Source: Crocosphaera sp. | GTDB taxonomy: Bacteria; Cyanobacteriota; Cyanobacteriia; Cyanobacteriales; Microcystaceae | NCBI GenBank assembly: GCA_030064955.1 | Contig: JASJDW010000015.1 | Location: 1-37,309, forward strand | DNA: 37,309 nucleotides | Direction: 5' to 3' | Part shown: piece by piece, positions 17,309 to 26,824 of the stretch | Layout of the letters: every line of letters begins with the position of its first letter | Position numbering within the stretch: position 1 is the first letter of the stretch | Position numbers and translations under genes: made by a program | Notes under the pieces: model-generated | The model's input: the letters and a program-made list of their open reading frames with translations, nothing else | What the model was told of the DNA's origin: nothing | The model's database searches: none

Positions 17309-18232
17309 TTACATCTTAGGAACAATCTCCATTAAAGCAGATTTAATTGTAGGATATTGATATTGAAATCCTAATGATAGGGTTTCTTTGGGTAAGACTT
17401 GTTGACCTTCTAAAACAACTTTTGATCCTTCTCCTAATAATACTTCTAAGGCAAAATCTGGTACAGGTAACCAAGATGGTCGATTCATAACGTCCCCTAA
17501 GGTTTCACAAAGCTCATTCATCCGCACAGGATTGGGGGCTGTCGCATTAAATGTTCCGACAATTCCTGAGCGTTTTAAAGACTCTTTAATTAACTGAACT
17601 AAATCATCAATATGAATCCAAGAAAACCATTGACGACCACTTCCAATTGGACCACCCGCAAATAGTTTAAACGGGGGAATCATCTTAGCTAAAGCCCCAC
17701 TTTGACCTAAAACAATACCGAACCGCAAAATAACTAAACGAACATTGACTTTTTTGACTTCCTGTGCTTCACTTTCCCAAGCCTGACAAACTTCGGCTAA
17801 AAAATCATTTCCAGGGGGACTATTTTCATCAAAAGTTTTAGTTTCACTGGTACCATAATAACCGATAGCAGAAGGGTTAATTAACACTGAAGGTTTATCT
17901 TTTGCTTTAGCGATCGCTTCGACAATTTTTCTCGTTCCTAACTGACGACTTTCTAAGATGGCTTTTTTATGTTCAGGAGTCCATCTTTCTGCAATGGGTT
18001 CCCCTGCGAGGTTAACCACAGCATCACACCCTGAAATTTTATCTTGCCAGTCCCCTGATTCTGTGGCATTGTAAGGGACAATTTCTACATTGGGGAAAGT
18101 AGAAGCAGGATAAATGGTTTGGGCGCGATTAACGTTTCGTGTAAAGATTATAAATTGATGATCTTCATCCTTTAAGCTATTGATTAATCGAGTTCCTACA
18201 AACCCAGTTGCACCAGTAATTGCAATTTTCAT
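17309..18232 (-). CDS. TIGR01777-family NAD(P)-binding epimerase
   Basis: A 307-residue extended short-chain dehydrogenase-like protein. It begins with the Rossmann glycine motif GATGFVG (residues 7-13), has VVNLAGEPIAERWT and INPSAIGYYG (the catalytic-tyrosine region), and ends with a segment typical of the DUF1731 C-terminal domain (PVPDFALEVLLGE, LSLGFQYQYPTI). Family members (YfcH and related proteins) are often annotated as nucleotide-sugar epimerases or, misleadingly, as cell-division inhibitor SulA homologues; the substrate is unknown. It is transcribed divergently from dnaB with about 130 bp between them. Confidence 0.9.
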   Translation of the reverse strand: MKIAITGATGFVGTRLINSLKDEDHQFIIFTRNVNRAQTIYPASTFPNVEIVPYNATESGDWQDKISGCDAVVNLAGEPIAERWTPEHKKAILESRQLGTRKIVEAIAKAKDKPSVLINPSAIGYYGTSETKTFDENSPPGNDFLAEVCQAWESEAQEVKKVNVRLVILRFGIVLGQSGALAKMIPPFKLFAGGPIGSGRQWFSWIHIDDLVQLIKESLKRSGIVGTFNATAPNPVRMNELCETLGDVMNRPSWLPVPDFALEVLLGEGSKVVLEGQQVLPKETLSLGFQYQYPTIKSALMEIVPKM

Positions 18233-18360
18233 TGTTTAAATAATTATTGTCATATTTCTTAGCATACCTGATCCATGAGTCCTGATTCAATATTTAGTAC
18301 ATAATTACCGCAAATAGCAAAATTGCAGTAGAATTAGGATGTTGTATTATTAAGTTGATC

Positions 18361-19695
18361 ATGGTTGTTAATCAAACCCTTCCTCCCCAAAATATTGAAG
18401 CCGAAGAATCTATTTTAGGTGGGATTTTACTTGATCCTGAAGCAATGGGACGGGTGGTAGATTTAATGACCCCAGAAGCGTTTTATGTACAGTCCCATAA
18501 AGAAATTTATCAAGCAGCGTTAAAGTTGCATGGACAAGGACAACCGACAGATTTTTTAACGGTTAAAAGTACCTTAGAAGATCATCATTTGTTGGAACAA
18601 GTTGGCGGTTTAAATAAGTTAACTCAGTTATTAGATAGAACGGTTTCTGCGGTAAATATTGACCGATATGCAGCGTTAGTGATGGATAAATATTTGCGCC
18701 GTCAATTAATTGCTGCGGGTCATGAAATTGTTGATTTAGGGTTTGAAACCATCCAAGAATTAGAGATTGTTTTAGATGAGTCAGAAAAGAAGATTTTTGC
18801 TTTAACTCAAAAGCGTCCTCAAGAGGGATTAATTCCTATTTCGGATACCATTATTAAAACATTTAATGAGTTAGAAAAACTTCAAGAACAAACTGCACTT
18901 CCTGGTATTGAAACTGGTTTTTATGACTTAGATGCAATGACGGGAGGATTACAACGATCTGATTTAATTATAATAGCCGGTCGTCCGTCTATGGGCAAGA
19001 CCGCTTTTGGGTTGGGAATGGCTGCAAATATTGCTAAAAACTTTGATTTACCTGTAGCAATGTTTAGTTTAGAAATGTCAAAAGAACAGCTTTCTATGCG
19101 TTTATTGGCCGCAGAAGCAGGGATCGAAAGTAACCGTTTACGTTCAGGAAGATTTGTTCAAAATGACTATGAAAAAATTAGTATTGCCATTGGAACCTTA
19201 TCTAATTTACCTATTTATATCGATGATGCTGCTAATATTACTGTTACCCAAATTAGGTCTCAAGTTCGCCGTTTATTAGCAGAAAAAAAAGGAGAATTTG
19301 GTTTAGTTTTAATCGACTATTTACAGTTAATGGAAGGTGCAGGTAGTGAAAATAGAGTGCAAGAATTATCAAAAATTACCCGTTCTTTGAAGGGATTAGC
19401 CCGTGAAATCAAAGCCCCTGTTATTGCTTTATCTCAGTTAAGTCGTGCAGTTGAAGCAAGGAATAATAAACGTCCAATGATGTCAGATTTACGAGAAAGT
19501 GGTGCAATTGAACAAGATGCAGATTTAATTATGATGTTATATCGGGATGAATATTACAACCCTGATACGGTAGATAGAGGGTTAGCTGAAATTATTTTGA
19601 CAAAACATCGTAATGGACCAACGGGAACCGTTAGGCTATTATTTCAACCTGAATTAACTAAATTTTTAAATATGCAAACCAGTTCTAATTATTAA
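18361..19695 (+). CDS. dnaB: Replicative DNA helicase DnaB
   Basis: A 444-residue hexameric helicase that unwinds DNA at the replication fork. The N-terminal primase-interacting domain opens LPPQNIEAEESILGG, followed by the RecA-like core with Walker A GRPSMGKTA (207-215, Lys213) and Walker B LVLIDYLQLM, then the conserved QLSRAVEARNNKRP and DLRESGAIEQDAD motifs. I chose ATG 18361 rather than the in-frame TTG at 18355. Many cyanobacterial dnaB genes carry inteins; this one is uninterrupted and full-length. The 3' end overlaps the convergent glycosyltransferase gene by 11 bp. Confidence 0.97.
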   Translation: MVVNQTLPPQNIEAEESILGGILLDPEAMGRVVDLMTPEAFYVQSHKEIYQAALKLHGQGQPTDFLTVKSTLEDHHLLEQVGGLNKLTQLLDRTVSAVNIDRYAALVMDKYLRRQLIAAGHEIVDLGFETIQELEIVLDESEKKIFALTQKRPQEGLIPISDTIIKTFNELEKLQEQTALPGIETGFYDLDAMTGGLQRSDLIIIAGRPSMGKTAFGLGMAANIAKNFDLPVAMFSLEMSKEQLSMRLLAAEAGIESNRLRSGRFVQNDYEKISIAIGTLSNLPIYIDDAANITVTQIRSQVRRLLAEKKGEFGLVLIDYLQLMEGAGSENRVQELSKITRSLKGLAREIKAPVIALSQLSRAVEARNNKRPMMSDLRESGAIEQDADLIMMLYRDEYYNPDTVDRGLAEIILTKHRNGPTGTVRLLFQPELTKFLNMQTSSNY

Positions 19696-21841
19696 TATAG
19701 TTTTTTCTCTTAATTATCAAAAATTTAAGCAGTACAGTGAAAACTAATTTCAAAGATAATAATTCTCCTGGACTTGTTTTTACTTCTTTACTTTTCCATC
19801 GGTGGGGACGACTATATAACAGATGAATTAGTTTTTTATGTTGTTGTAATGTCAATTGACTAAATTTAATTGTAATTTTATATTGATAATTATTTTTATT
19901 TTCTTCCATTAAATAACTATTAATTTTTAAGTTACCCAATTGTAAAATAAATTGTGAAGAAACAGAGTTTTTAGAATAAACTAGAATAGTTGCACCTTCT
20001 TCAGATATTTCTAAAGTTTTACCTAAAATAGTTTGATTAGGTTCAATAATTTTAATCTTTCTTCTAATGGGAAAACTATCGTATAAACTAGGTTTCGGTT
20101 TATCTATAAACGCTAATAAAGCAACAGTTATAATCAATAGATTATAACAACTCCAATAGACAGTAAAATTGATACCCATACTTACTTGTGAACCATTAAA
20201 TAAAGTAACACTTAAACTGATTAAATTAATAATAAAAAATAATAGAAGAGGCCATGCTAGTCTAAAATTGTAAATATGATGTTCACGAGAAATACCTTTC
20301 GGAGTCACTTTAAATTGACTATCAAAAGGTTTAAACATTACTTGAATCGTATTATAAGCAATAGGAAAACACCCAATCAAAGCATAAATATCAGAAAAAA
20401 TAACAGATCTCGTTCTGTTACTTAACCAATGAAATACAACAAGTTGGGTAATATAGTATGGTAAAAAAATATAGATAAAGTCATTATAGGTAAATTTAAT
20501 AAAAATGATATTAAAAACAGAATATAAAAAAGGTAGTGTTAAAAAGAGACAGCGAGGAATGACATTAAACCAGGATAATATTCCTTCTAAATGAGCCAAT
20601 CTTTGCTTTATATTTAAGTTAGGAACAGTTAAAGGATTTTCTTTAATAAAAAAGCCTTGTAAGGTTCCTCTCCCCCATCTTAACCTTTGAGAAATATGGG
20701 ATGAAATACTTTCTGCTGCTAAACCTGCACTCAATTTTTCAGACAAATAAATAACCTCATAACCTTGAGATGATAGCCGAATTCCTGTGAAATAATCTTC
20801 ACTAATTGATTCCGTAACAAATCCCCCAACTTCTTCTAAATAACTACGTCTAACGACAAAAGACGTTCCTGCACAAAGAACACTTCCAATTCCATCTTTT
20901 ACCAGTTGAATTTGACGATAAAAAACTTCTTCTTCTGAGTTTAAAATATGTTCTAGTCCTAAATTTCTTGAGACAGGATCATCATTATAAAAAGTTTGAG
21001 GGGTTTGTAATAAAGCAATTTTAGGATTTTGAAAAAAGCCAATCGTTCGTTCTAAAAAGTTAGTAGTTGGAATAAAATCAGCATCAAAAACAACTATTAA
21101 TTCCCCATTGGTTTTGGTTAAAGCATTATTCAAATTGCCTGCTTTTGCATGAAGATTATCCACACGACTAATATAATTACATCCTAATTCTTTGGCTAAT
21201 TGTTTAACTTCATCTCGATTTGTATCATCTAACACATAAATTTTTTTACGTTTATAGTTTAATAGTGTACAGCCAATAATTGTTCGTTTTAAAATAAAAA
21301 CGGATTCGTTATAAGTGGGAATTAAAATGTCAACAGAAGGACAATATTGCTCATTAACAACTTGCTGACTATAATAATTAGCTTCCTGTTTGCGATCTTT
21401 AAGATAATATAGTAAGTATAATTGCACCAAACTGGTAAATACAACTAGCAACTCCATCAACAATAAACCAACACTGAATATCCCATCTATGGGATTAGAT
21501 AAATTTAAACTTGACAGCGATCGCCAATATAAATAACGCAGAGTTAAGGCAATTAAAATGGTAACAATTAATCCCCGTGACCAAGGTTTAGGATCAGGGG
21601 ACAATTTCATAATAATTTGAGTCAGAATAACTAAGAAAATTGTTGGTAAATATAAATAAATCTTGTCTAACCTAATATTTAACTCTCCCAAGCCGTAAAA
21701 TAAAGCAATGGCTATTAAAAACCCTATTACTGCTAATAATATAAAAATAATCAATGGTTGACATAAATTACTTTTAAGCAATTTTAGTATGAATTTTCTC
21801 TGACTTGTTTCATCTCGCTGATGATTAACGCTTCTAAACAT
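19685..21841 (-). CDS. BcsA-like cellulose/glucan synthase with PilZ domain
   Basis: A 718-residue family 2 processive glycosyltransferase. There are several membrane helices before and after the catalytic domain. The active-site motifs are VDILIPTYNE, DAD (Asp253, Asp255), SED in place of TED, and QRLRW (385-389), the QxxRW signature of cellulose and related beta-glucan synthases. Residues ~590-690 form a PilZ-like domain, but the usual RxxxR reads RRKIK and D/NxSxxG reads EISEEG, so binding of c-di-GMP may be weakened. No bcsB-like gene is adjacent, so the polymer could be cellulose or another glucan. The start codon is the first ATG with the hydrophilic lead expected of BcsA. Confidence 0.87.
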   Translation of the reverse strand: MFRSVNHQRDETSQRKFILKLLKSNLCQPLIIFILLAVIGFLIAIALFYGLGELNIRLDKIYLYLPTIFLVILTQIIMKLSPDPKPWSRGLIVTILIALTLRYLYWRSLSSLNLSNPIDGIFSVGLLLMELLVVFTSLVQLYLLYYLKDRKQEANYYSQQVVNEQYCPSVDILIPTYNESVFILKRTIIGCTLLNYKRKKIYVLDDTNRDEVKQLAKELGCNYISRVDNLHAKAGNLNNALTKTNGELIVVFDADFIPTTNFLERTIGFFQNPKIALLQTPQTFYNDDPVSRNLGLEHILNSEEEVFYRQIQLVKDGIGSVLCAGTSFVVRRSYLEEVGGFVTESISEDYFTGIRLSSQGYEVIYLSEKLSAGLAAESISSHISQRLRWGRGTLQGFFIKENPLTVPNLNIKQRLAHLEGILSWFNVIPRCLFLTLPFLYSVFNIIFIKFTYNDFIYIFLPYYITQLVVFHWLSNRTRSVIFSDIYALIGCFPIAYNTIQVMFKPFDSQFKVTPKGISREHHIYNFRLAWPLLLFFIINLISLSVTLFNGSQVSMGINFTVYWSCYNLLIITVALLAFIDKPKPSLYDSFPIRRKIKIIEPNQTILGKTLEISEEGATILVYSKNSVSSQFILQLGNLKINSYLMEENKNNYQYKITIKFSQLTLQQHKKLIHLLYSRPHRWKSKEVKTSPGELLSLKLVFTVLLKFLIIKRKNYINN

Positions 21842-22001
21842 GAGTGATGAGATATAGATAAAAGTGATATTTCTATTCTAATCATTCAAAAGTTAAAGTC
21901 TGGTGAGAAACAAATAAGAATTTATTGAATCAGTAAATATATGGAAACTGACGCTATAGATTAGATAAATCGTATCTTATTTTACTAAAATTCTAAGTAT
22001 G
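21842..22001. other. AT-rich spacer with no clear gene
   Basis: This spacer lies between the glucan synthase start and the sufS terminator. It must hold the promoter for the minus-strand glucan synthase gene, but I see no convincing promoter hexamers or coding sequence. Confidence 0.4.
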
Positions 22002-22023
22002 AAAAAGGTGGGACAATCCCACC
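22002..22023 (-). terminator. Rho-independent terminator of the suf genes
   Basis: Read on the minus strand, GGTGGGA, a three-base loop and TCCCACC form a perfect 7-bp GC-rich stem followed immediately by five T residues. It lies 25 bp after the sufS stop codon, so it most likely ends the sufD-sufS transcript. Confidence 0.85.
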
Positions 22024-22048
22024 CCCAAAAACGCAGGCTATATTTCTA

Positions 22049-23311
22049 TTATCCCATCATATTCGTAAAGAAATCAATAGTTTCTTTTAAAACCATGACA
22101 AATCGATCAATTTCTTCATAAGTGTTATAAAAATATAAACTTACTCTAGCACTTCCTGACGCATCAAATAAACGGTGTAACGGTTGAGTACAATGGTGTC
22201 CGGAACGAATGGCAACCCCTTCATGATCCAAAAGAGTTGATAGATCGCTTCCGTGAATTCCCTCAATATTAAATGCAGCTAATGCTGCCCTTCCTTTCCC
22301 TTCTTTACTCGGTAATGGTCCATAAATTCTGATGTTAGGAACGTCTTCTAATTTCCTGAATAAATAAGCGGTTAATTCTTCTTCGTAACCATGAATTTTA
22401 TCCATGTTAATATCAGTCAAATAATCAACCGCCGCCCCCAAAGCGATCGCTTCTCCAATGGCAGGGGTTCCTGCTTCAAATTTATGGGGTAATTCTCCAC
22501 AAGTAAAGCCATCAAAAAACACTTCATTAATCATTTCTCCACCCCCCAAAAAAGGAGGCATTGCTTCTAAAATTGCTTGCTTTCCATACAAAAAACCCAC
22601 CCCAGACGGCCCACACATTTTATGGCCACTAGCCACTAACCAATCACAGTCCATTGCCTGAACATTAATAGGCATATGGGGGACACTTTGACAAGCATCA
22701 ATTAACACTTTTATGCCCTTTTCATGGGATAATTTAATAACTTCTTCAACAGGGTTAATACACCCTAATGTATTAGAAACGTGAACAATCGTGACTAATT
22801 TTGTTTTCTCTGATAATAAGGATTTAAAAGCTTTTAAATCGAAGTCTTCATTCTCTGTTAAGGGAACATATTTAATGGTAGCCCCTGTCTGTTTAGCAAT
22901 GATTTGCCAAGGAACAATATTGCTATGATGTTCCATAACAGAGGTGATAATTTCATCCCCTGGTTTGAGATGATTTAAACCCCAACTATAAGCCACTAAA
23001 TTGATAGCTTCTGTAGCATTTCTCGTAAACACAATTTCTTGGCGAGAACCAGCATTAATAAACCTAGCTATCTTATCCCTAGCCCCTTCATAAGCTTCCG
23101 TTGCCCTCACACTTAAACTATGGGCCCCACGATGAACATTTGCGTTATCTTTTTCATAATAATGACGTAAAGCATCGAGGACTGCCACTGGTTTTTGAGA
23201 AGTAGCAGCATTATCTAAATAAACTAAGGGTTTACCGTGAATTTCTTGATTTAAAATTGGGAAATCATCACGGACTTTTGAAGCTAAGGTTTTCTCTTGA
23301 ATAGCAGTCAT
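22049..23311 (-). CDS. sufS: SufS-type cysteine desulfurase
   Basis: A 420-residue pyridoxal-phosphate enzyme that takes sulfur from cysteine for Fe-S cluster assembly. The cofactor lysine is Lys231 in ASGHKMCGP and the persulfide-forming cysteine is Cys374 in [11 protein letters not shown], the class II (SufS/CsdA) signature. DNAATSQKP and [11 protein letters not shown] are also conserved. The length is normal. It lies 38 bp downstream of sufD on the same strand and ends at a strong terminator, so it is the last gene of the unit. It probably works with SufE or a SufU-like partner encoded elsewhere. Confidence 0.96.
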   Translation of the reverse strand: MTAIQEKTLASKVRDDFPILNQEIHGKPLVYLDNAATSQKPVAVLDALRHYYEKDNANVHRGAHSLSVRATEAYEGARDKIARFINAGSRQEIVFTRNATEAINLVAYSWGLNHLKPGDEIITSVMEHHSNIVPWQIIAKQTGATIKYVPLTENEDFDLKAFKSLLSEKTKLVTIVHVSNTLGCINPVEEVIKLSHEKGIKVLIDACQSVPHMPINVQAMDCDWLVASGHKMCGPSGVGFLYGKQAILEAMPPFLGGGEMINEVFFDGFTCGELPHKFEAGTPAIGEAIALGAAVDYLTDINMDKIHGYEEELTAYLFRKLEDVPNIRIYGPLPSKEGKGRAALAAFNIEGIHGSDLSTLLDHEGVAIRSGHHCTQPLHRLFDASGSARVSLYFYNTYEEIDRFVMVLKETIDFFTNMMG

Positions 23312-23349
23312 AATTGAAGTCAGAAGTTTTTTGTAATTAAGGATTAAAT

Positions 23350-24699
23350 TTACGCATCAGCAGTACGACAAACCACGCATTGAGTTAATCGTTGTTGCAA
23401 AGATTTTAGGGGAATTCGCTCTAAAATTTCAGCAGCGAAAGCATCAATTAAAAGATGACGGGCATCGGTTTCATTTAAGCCTCGACTTTGTAAATAAAAC
23501 AGTTCATCTGCTTCTAATTGACTAATGGTTGCCCCGTGGGAACATTTAACATTATCGGCCGTAATTTGTAGTTCTGGTTTGGTATTAATTCGGGCTTTCG
23601 GGGATAGTAGTAAGTTACGATTTAACTGGGTAGCATTGGTCAATTGTGCTGCCTTTGGAACAAATATTTTCCCGTTAAAAACTCCGTGTCCATTCCCATC
23701 AATAATACACTTATGTAATTGATGCGTTACTCCATAAGGATGATTCAAACAAACGGCAGTATGAGTATCAGCAACTTGTTCATTATCAATCATTGTTAAA
23801 CCATTTAGATGGCTTTCCGTTTGGGCTCCATTTTGCCAAATTTGTAGCGTATGACGAGAAACTTTTGAACCTAAATTGACCTCGTTACAAGTGTAATCAC
23901 TGTCTTGATTTTGAGTGATAGCAGTTTTACCAATATGGAAGCTATCTCCTAATTCTCTTTGAATACGACTATGGTTAATTTTTGCATTATCATCTAACCA
24001 GATTTCTGTAACCGAATTAGTAAAATAAGGATGATTTTGTTGTTCATCTGAACAATGTTCTGTTACCGTGCCATAATATTCAATCAATGAAGCACTTGAG
24101 CCTGTTTCTGCTACAACTAAAGTACGAGGTTGGATTAAACTTGGGGTATCATTTCCAACTGCTAGAAATAGGATTTGAATGGGAGTTTCTACAACAATAT
24201 TTTTTTTAATCCAAATAACAGCAGCATCTTTAAACCCTGCGGTATTTAAAGCAGTAAATGTGTCTTTTTCTCCTTGTTGTTTGCCCAAATAGTTGACAAT
24301 TTTCTCTTTTTGTAGATCAGATAAATGACTTAAGTTGCCAACATAAACATCTTGGGGTAATGCAGATACATTAGACAATTCAGAAACATATTCCCCATTA
24401 ACAAAAACAATATAACTGTCTTTGGCTTCAGGTAAGATAAAATTATCGATAATATTTTGAGTAACTGTCTCAGGTTTCCCTGTTTTAAATTCTAATTGAT
24501 ACAATTCTGAGAGATCTGTAAACCGCCATTCCTCGTCCTTTTTTGTAGGAAGGGTTAATTCTTTGACTTGAGAAATAGCATTTTTCCGTAGGGTATGCAG
24601 GTACTCAGTGTCAATAATGGGAGAATTCCCTTGACACTGCTGTAATAGGTTATTTAGGTAGGTTTCTGAACTAATTTTGTCGAGGGTTGGGTTATTCAT
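23350..24699 (-). CDS. sufD: Fe-S cluster scaffold protein SufD
   Basis: A 449-residue SufB/SufD-family protein. In the SufBC2D complex it helps build Fe-S clusters and is needed for iron delivery. Recognisable features are [12 protein letters not shown] near the N-terminus and, near the C-terminus, the core segment [19 protein letters not shown] followed by LQSRGL. It starts the minus-strand pair sufD-sufS. sufB and sufC, which commonly precede sufD in cyanobacteria, are not upstream; a repeat-filled 470-bp spacer and unrelated genes are found instead. Confidence 0.93.
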   Translation of the reverse strand: MNNPTLDKISSETYLNNLLQQCQGNSPIIDTEYLHTLRKNAISQVKELTLPTKKDEEWRFTDLSELYQLEFKTGKPETVTQNIIDNFILPEAKDSYIVFVNGEYVSELSNVSALPQDVYVGNLSHLSDLQKEKIVNYLGKQQGEKDTFTALNTAGFKDAAVIWIKKNIVVETPIQILFLAVGNDTPSLIQPRTLVVAETGSSASLIEYYGTVTEHCSDEQQNHPYFTNSVTEIWLDDNAKINHSRIQRELGDSFHIGKTAITQNQDSDYTCNEVNLGSKVSRHTLQIWQNGAQTESHLNGLTMIDNEQVADTHTAVCLNHPYGVTHQLHKCIIDGNGHGVFNGKIFVPKAAQLTNATQLNRNLLLSPKARINTKPELQITADNVKCSHGATISQLEADELFYLQSRGLNETDARHLLIDAFAAEILERIPLKSLQQRLTQCVVCRTADA

Positions 24700-24852
24700 G
24701 CAGTTATGGTCAATAATCGGCAGTTACAGTCTCTCTTGATGCAGGTTTGGTCTGTTTTCAACATTGATGCAATCTAGGGACTCAACCTGAATCTATACCC
24801 ATCTTACAATACTTTAGAAACATTTTTGTTGTTAAAGTATCTTTTTGCCATC

Positions 24853-25005
24853 GTAGGGTGGGCAAAATAAACTTGATTCCTTATTCATCATGGTATCTGT
24901 GTGAGTTTGCCCACCACACCCAACCAAAGGCAACAGAAAAGTGGTGGGCAAATAAATCTCATCAACTATTCATACATTCAAGATTATTAGGCTTGCCCAC
25001 CCTAC
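24853..25005. repeat. Two further GTGGGC palindromic repeats
   Basis: Copies lie at 24853-24919 (GTAGGGTGGGC ... GCCCACCACAC) and 24939-25005 (GGTGGGC ... GCCCACCCTAC). Each is about 67 bp and, like the cluster at the start of the window, has conserved ends around an AT-rich centre that differs from copy to copy. No gene is visible between 24700 and 25176. Confidence 0.8.
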
Positions 25006-25046
25006 ATTTTCAGCATAATAATATTATGCCCTTGTGAGATTAAAAC

Positions 25047-25123
25047 AGTAAGCATTCAGCCGTCAGCGTTCAGCTTTTCAGGTTTTAAGCTGGTGGCTGA
25101 CAACTGATAGCTGAATACTTACT
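25047..25123. mobile_element. 77-bp MITE with 28-bp inverted repeats and 6-bp duplication
   Basis: The left end AGTAAGCATTCAGC... (25047-25074) and the inverse of the right end ...GCTGAATACTTACT (25096-25123) match at 22 of 28 positions. The direct repeat TAAAAC flanks it on both sides (25041-25046 and 25124-25129), as expected of a target-site duplication. It has no coding capacity. The related wording cagctatcag near 37208-37243 suggests more copies in the genome. Confidence 0.75.
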
Positions 25124-25176
25124 TAAAACACAATGCTAAAATAATAATAATCCTCAATCATAGATAATTATCAGAA

Positions 25177-25593
25177 ATGCCCGCCAAAGATATTTATCAT
25201 GATACCGTCAGAACTGCCCTAGAAAAAGATGGCTGGAAAATCACCCATGATCCCCTAGTAATACGTTGGGGAAAAAGAGATTTATACATTGATTTAGGAG
25301 CAGAAAAGTTGATTGCTGCTGAAAGAGATAATCAAAAGATTGCCATTGAAATTAAAAGTTTTGTTAGTAAATCGCCTATAGATGATTTAGAAAAGGCACT
25401 AGGTCAATATATTCTCTATTATGATTTATTAATCAAGCTACAACCTGAAAGACTTTTATATTTAGCTATTCATCAAGAAGCTTATGTTGAAGTGTTTGAA
25501 GATCCCATTGGTCAAGTTTTATTAGACAATAAACGTATTAAATTATTGGTTTTTGATGCAATTGAAGAGGTAATTTTAAAATGGATAACTTAG
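25177..25593 (+). CDS. xisH: XisH-family protein (endonuclease-like fold)
   Basis: A 138-residue protein of the XisH family, named after a gene needed for fdxN-element excision in heterocystous Nostoc/Anabaena. MPAKDIYHDTVRTALEKDGW and the core RDLYIDLGAEKLIAAER then KIAIEIKSF are characteristic. The D...ExK arrangement resembles a PD-(D/E)XK nuclease core, consistent with the endonuclease-like fold of the family. It overlaps xisI by 13 bp, so the pair is translationally coupled. Many unicellular cyanobacteria carry several such pairs without heterocysts; the real function of these copies is unknown. Confidence 0.93.
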   Translation: MPAKDIYHDTVRTALEKDGWKITHDPLVIRWGKRDLYIDLGAEKLIAAERDNQKIAIEIKSFVSKSPIDDLEKALGQYILYYDLLIKLQPERLLYLAIHQEAYVEVFEDPIGQVLLDNKRIKLLVFDAIEEVILKWIT

Positions 25594-25916
25594 ATAAGAT
25601 TAGAACAATTATTATTGAATCTCTCCGCTATTATGCTAACTTACGCTATGCAACAGGAGAAGTTAACCGACTGCTGATCATAGATAAAGACTCTGATAAT
25701 TATCTCATTCTCTTAGAGGGATGGGAAAACCGAGAAAGAGTACATGGTTGTTTAGTTCATTTACAAATTATTAATGATAAAATCTGGATACAAAGAGATG
25801 GAATAGAAGAGGGTATCGCCACTGACTTAGTAGACGCAGGAATCCCTAAAGATAAAATTGTCCTTGCATTTCAACCCGAATATATTCGCCCATTAACCGA
25901 GTTTGCTGTTAAATAG
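25581..25916 (+). CDS. xisI: XisI-family protein
   Basis: A 111-residue XisI-family protein (family signatures: YYANLRYATGEV, LLEGWENRERVHGCLVHL, IWIQRDGIEEGIATDLVDAG, FQPEYIRPLTEFA). The last hallmark lies at the C-terminus. It overlaps xisH by 13 bp and presumably acts with it, possibly as a binding partner that controls XisH; that relation is inferred from invariant pairing. No recombinase gene or attachment-site pair is visible nearby. Confidence 0.93.
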   Translation: MDNLDKIRTIIIESLRYYANLRYATGEVNRLLIIDKDSDNYLILLEGWENRERVHGCLVHLQIINDKIWIQRDGIEEGIATDLVDAGIPKDKIVLAFQPEYIRPLTEFAVK

Positions 25917-25946
25917 AAGAAACAAAAGCACTATATTAATTAACTT

Positions 25947-26717
25947 TTATTCAGGAATCATAGCAGGTTTAGTAGGAAGTAAACTCATTACCCCTAATAT
26001 TGCTGCACATAGTCCAGAAGTTACTGCAATGGGTAAAGTATCTAAATGACGTATGGTAATAGCAATTAATGCCCAAACCAAAACACCACAATACACCGAA
26101 TCTTTTCTACGAATTATAATTAATATACCAATGATAGCTGCGATAATACTCATCATAATTGTCCAAGTCATCTGAGAAATACCAAAACCATTCCATTTAA
26201 TCCAATATAAGGCCAATGCAACGTTAACAATGGTGGCTACTGTAATCCATCCGAAATACACACTTATGGGAAAATTAACTAGCCATTTTTCTTTTTTGGG
26301 AAGCGATTTTAAAGAGATTTCTAATTTTAAATACAGTAAAATTAAAGGAACTAAGATAGCTAACATAGCTAACGTAGAAAGGACAAAAAATCGAGATAAA
26401 AACAAAAATACCCAAAGAATTTGTGCTAAACTACTAATCACTAAATAGTAATTTGTTTTTTGTAAATAAGAATTGTTTTTGTTATTGGGTAAAGCTTGAT
26501 AAATAGCAAAACTAATTAATCCTAAATAAATTAACCCCCAAATAGCAAAAGCATAACTAGCAGGGGTAATCAAAACATTTTCAAAAAAAGTATTAGAAAT
26601 TTCGCCAATAGTTAAATCATTAATTGGGGCAATGTTAGCCAATACATTAGTAAAAAAAGCAGCTAAAATTGCTAATAAATTAGCCCATTGTCTCAGAGAA
26701 TTTTTATCTAATTTCAT
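25947..26717 (-). CDS. TspO/MBR-like tryptophan-rich membrane protein
   Basis: A 256-residue integral membrane protein with about eight hydrophobic helices. ITPASYAFAIWGLIYLGL, LAQILWVFLF and VYFGWITVATIVNVALAL match the pattern of the larger bacterial TspO-like (tryptophan-rich sensory) proteins, which are about 100 residues longer than classical TspO. Classical TspO binds porphyrins and affects pigment gene control or stress responses; whether this longer form does so is unknown. It is convergent with xisI, with only 30 bp between the stops and no visible terminator. Confidence 0.75.
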   Translation of the reverse strand: MKLDKNSLRQWANLLAILAAFFTNVLANIAPINDLTIGEISNTFFENVLITPASYAFAIWGLIYLGLISFAIYQALPNNKNNSYLQKTNYYLVISSLAQILWVFLFLSRFFVLSTLAMLAILVPLILLYLKLEISLKSLPKKEKWLVNFPISVYFGWITVATIVNVALALYWIKWNGFGISQMTWTIMMSIIAAIIGILIIIRRKDSVYCGVLVWALIAITIRHLDTLPIAVTSGLCAAILGVMSLLPTKPAMIPE

Positions 26718-26824
26718 GGTTAATAATATAAAATAATTTTAACAACAAAAATAGAAGCCAAAAATTAAATCTAATTCTCAACTTCTTTAAAAGTTAACAT
26801 AAATTTCTAAAACAGACTATCGAC

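Noticed and set aside
18361-19695. Possible intein in dnaB
   Set aside because: All helicase motifs are continuous and the protein has the normal intein-free length.
25041-25916. Heterocyst-type excision element around xisHI
   Set aside because: No recombinase gene or flanking direct repeats larger than the 6-bp MITE duplication can be seen.
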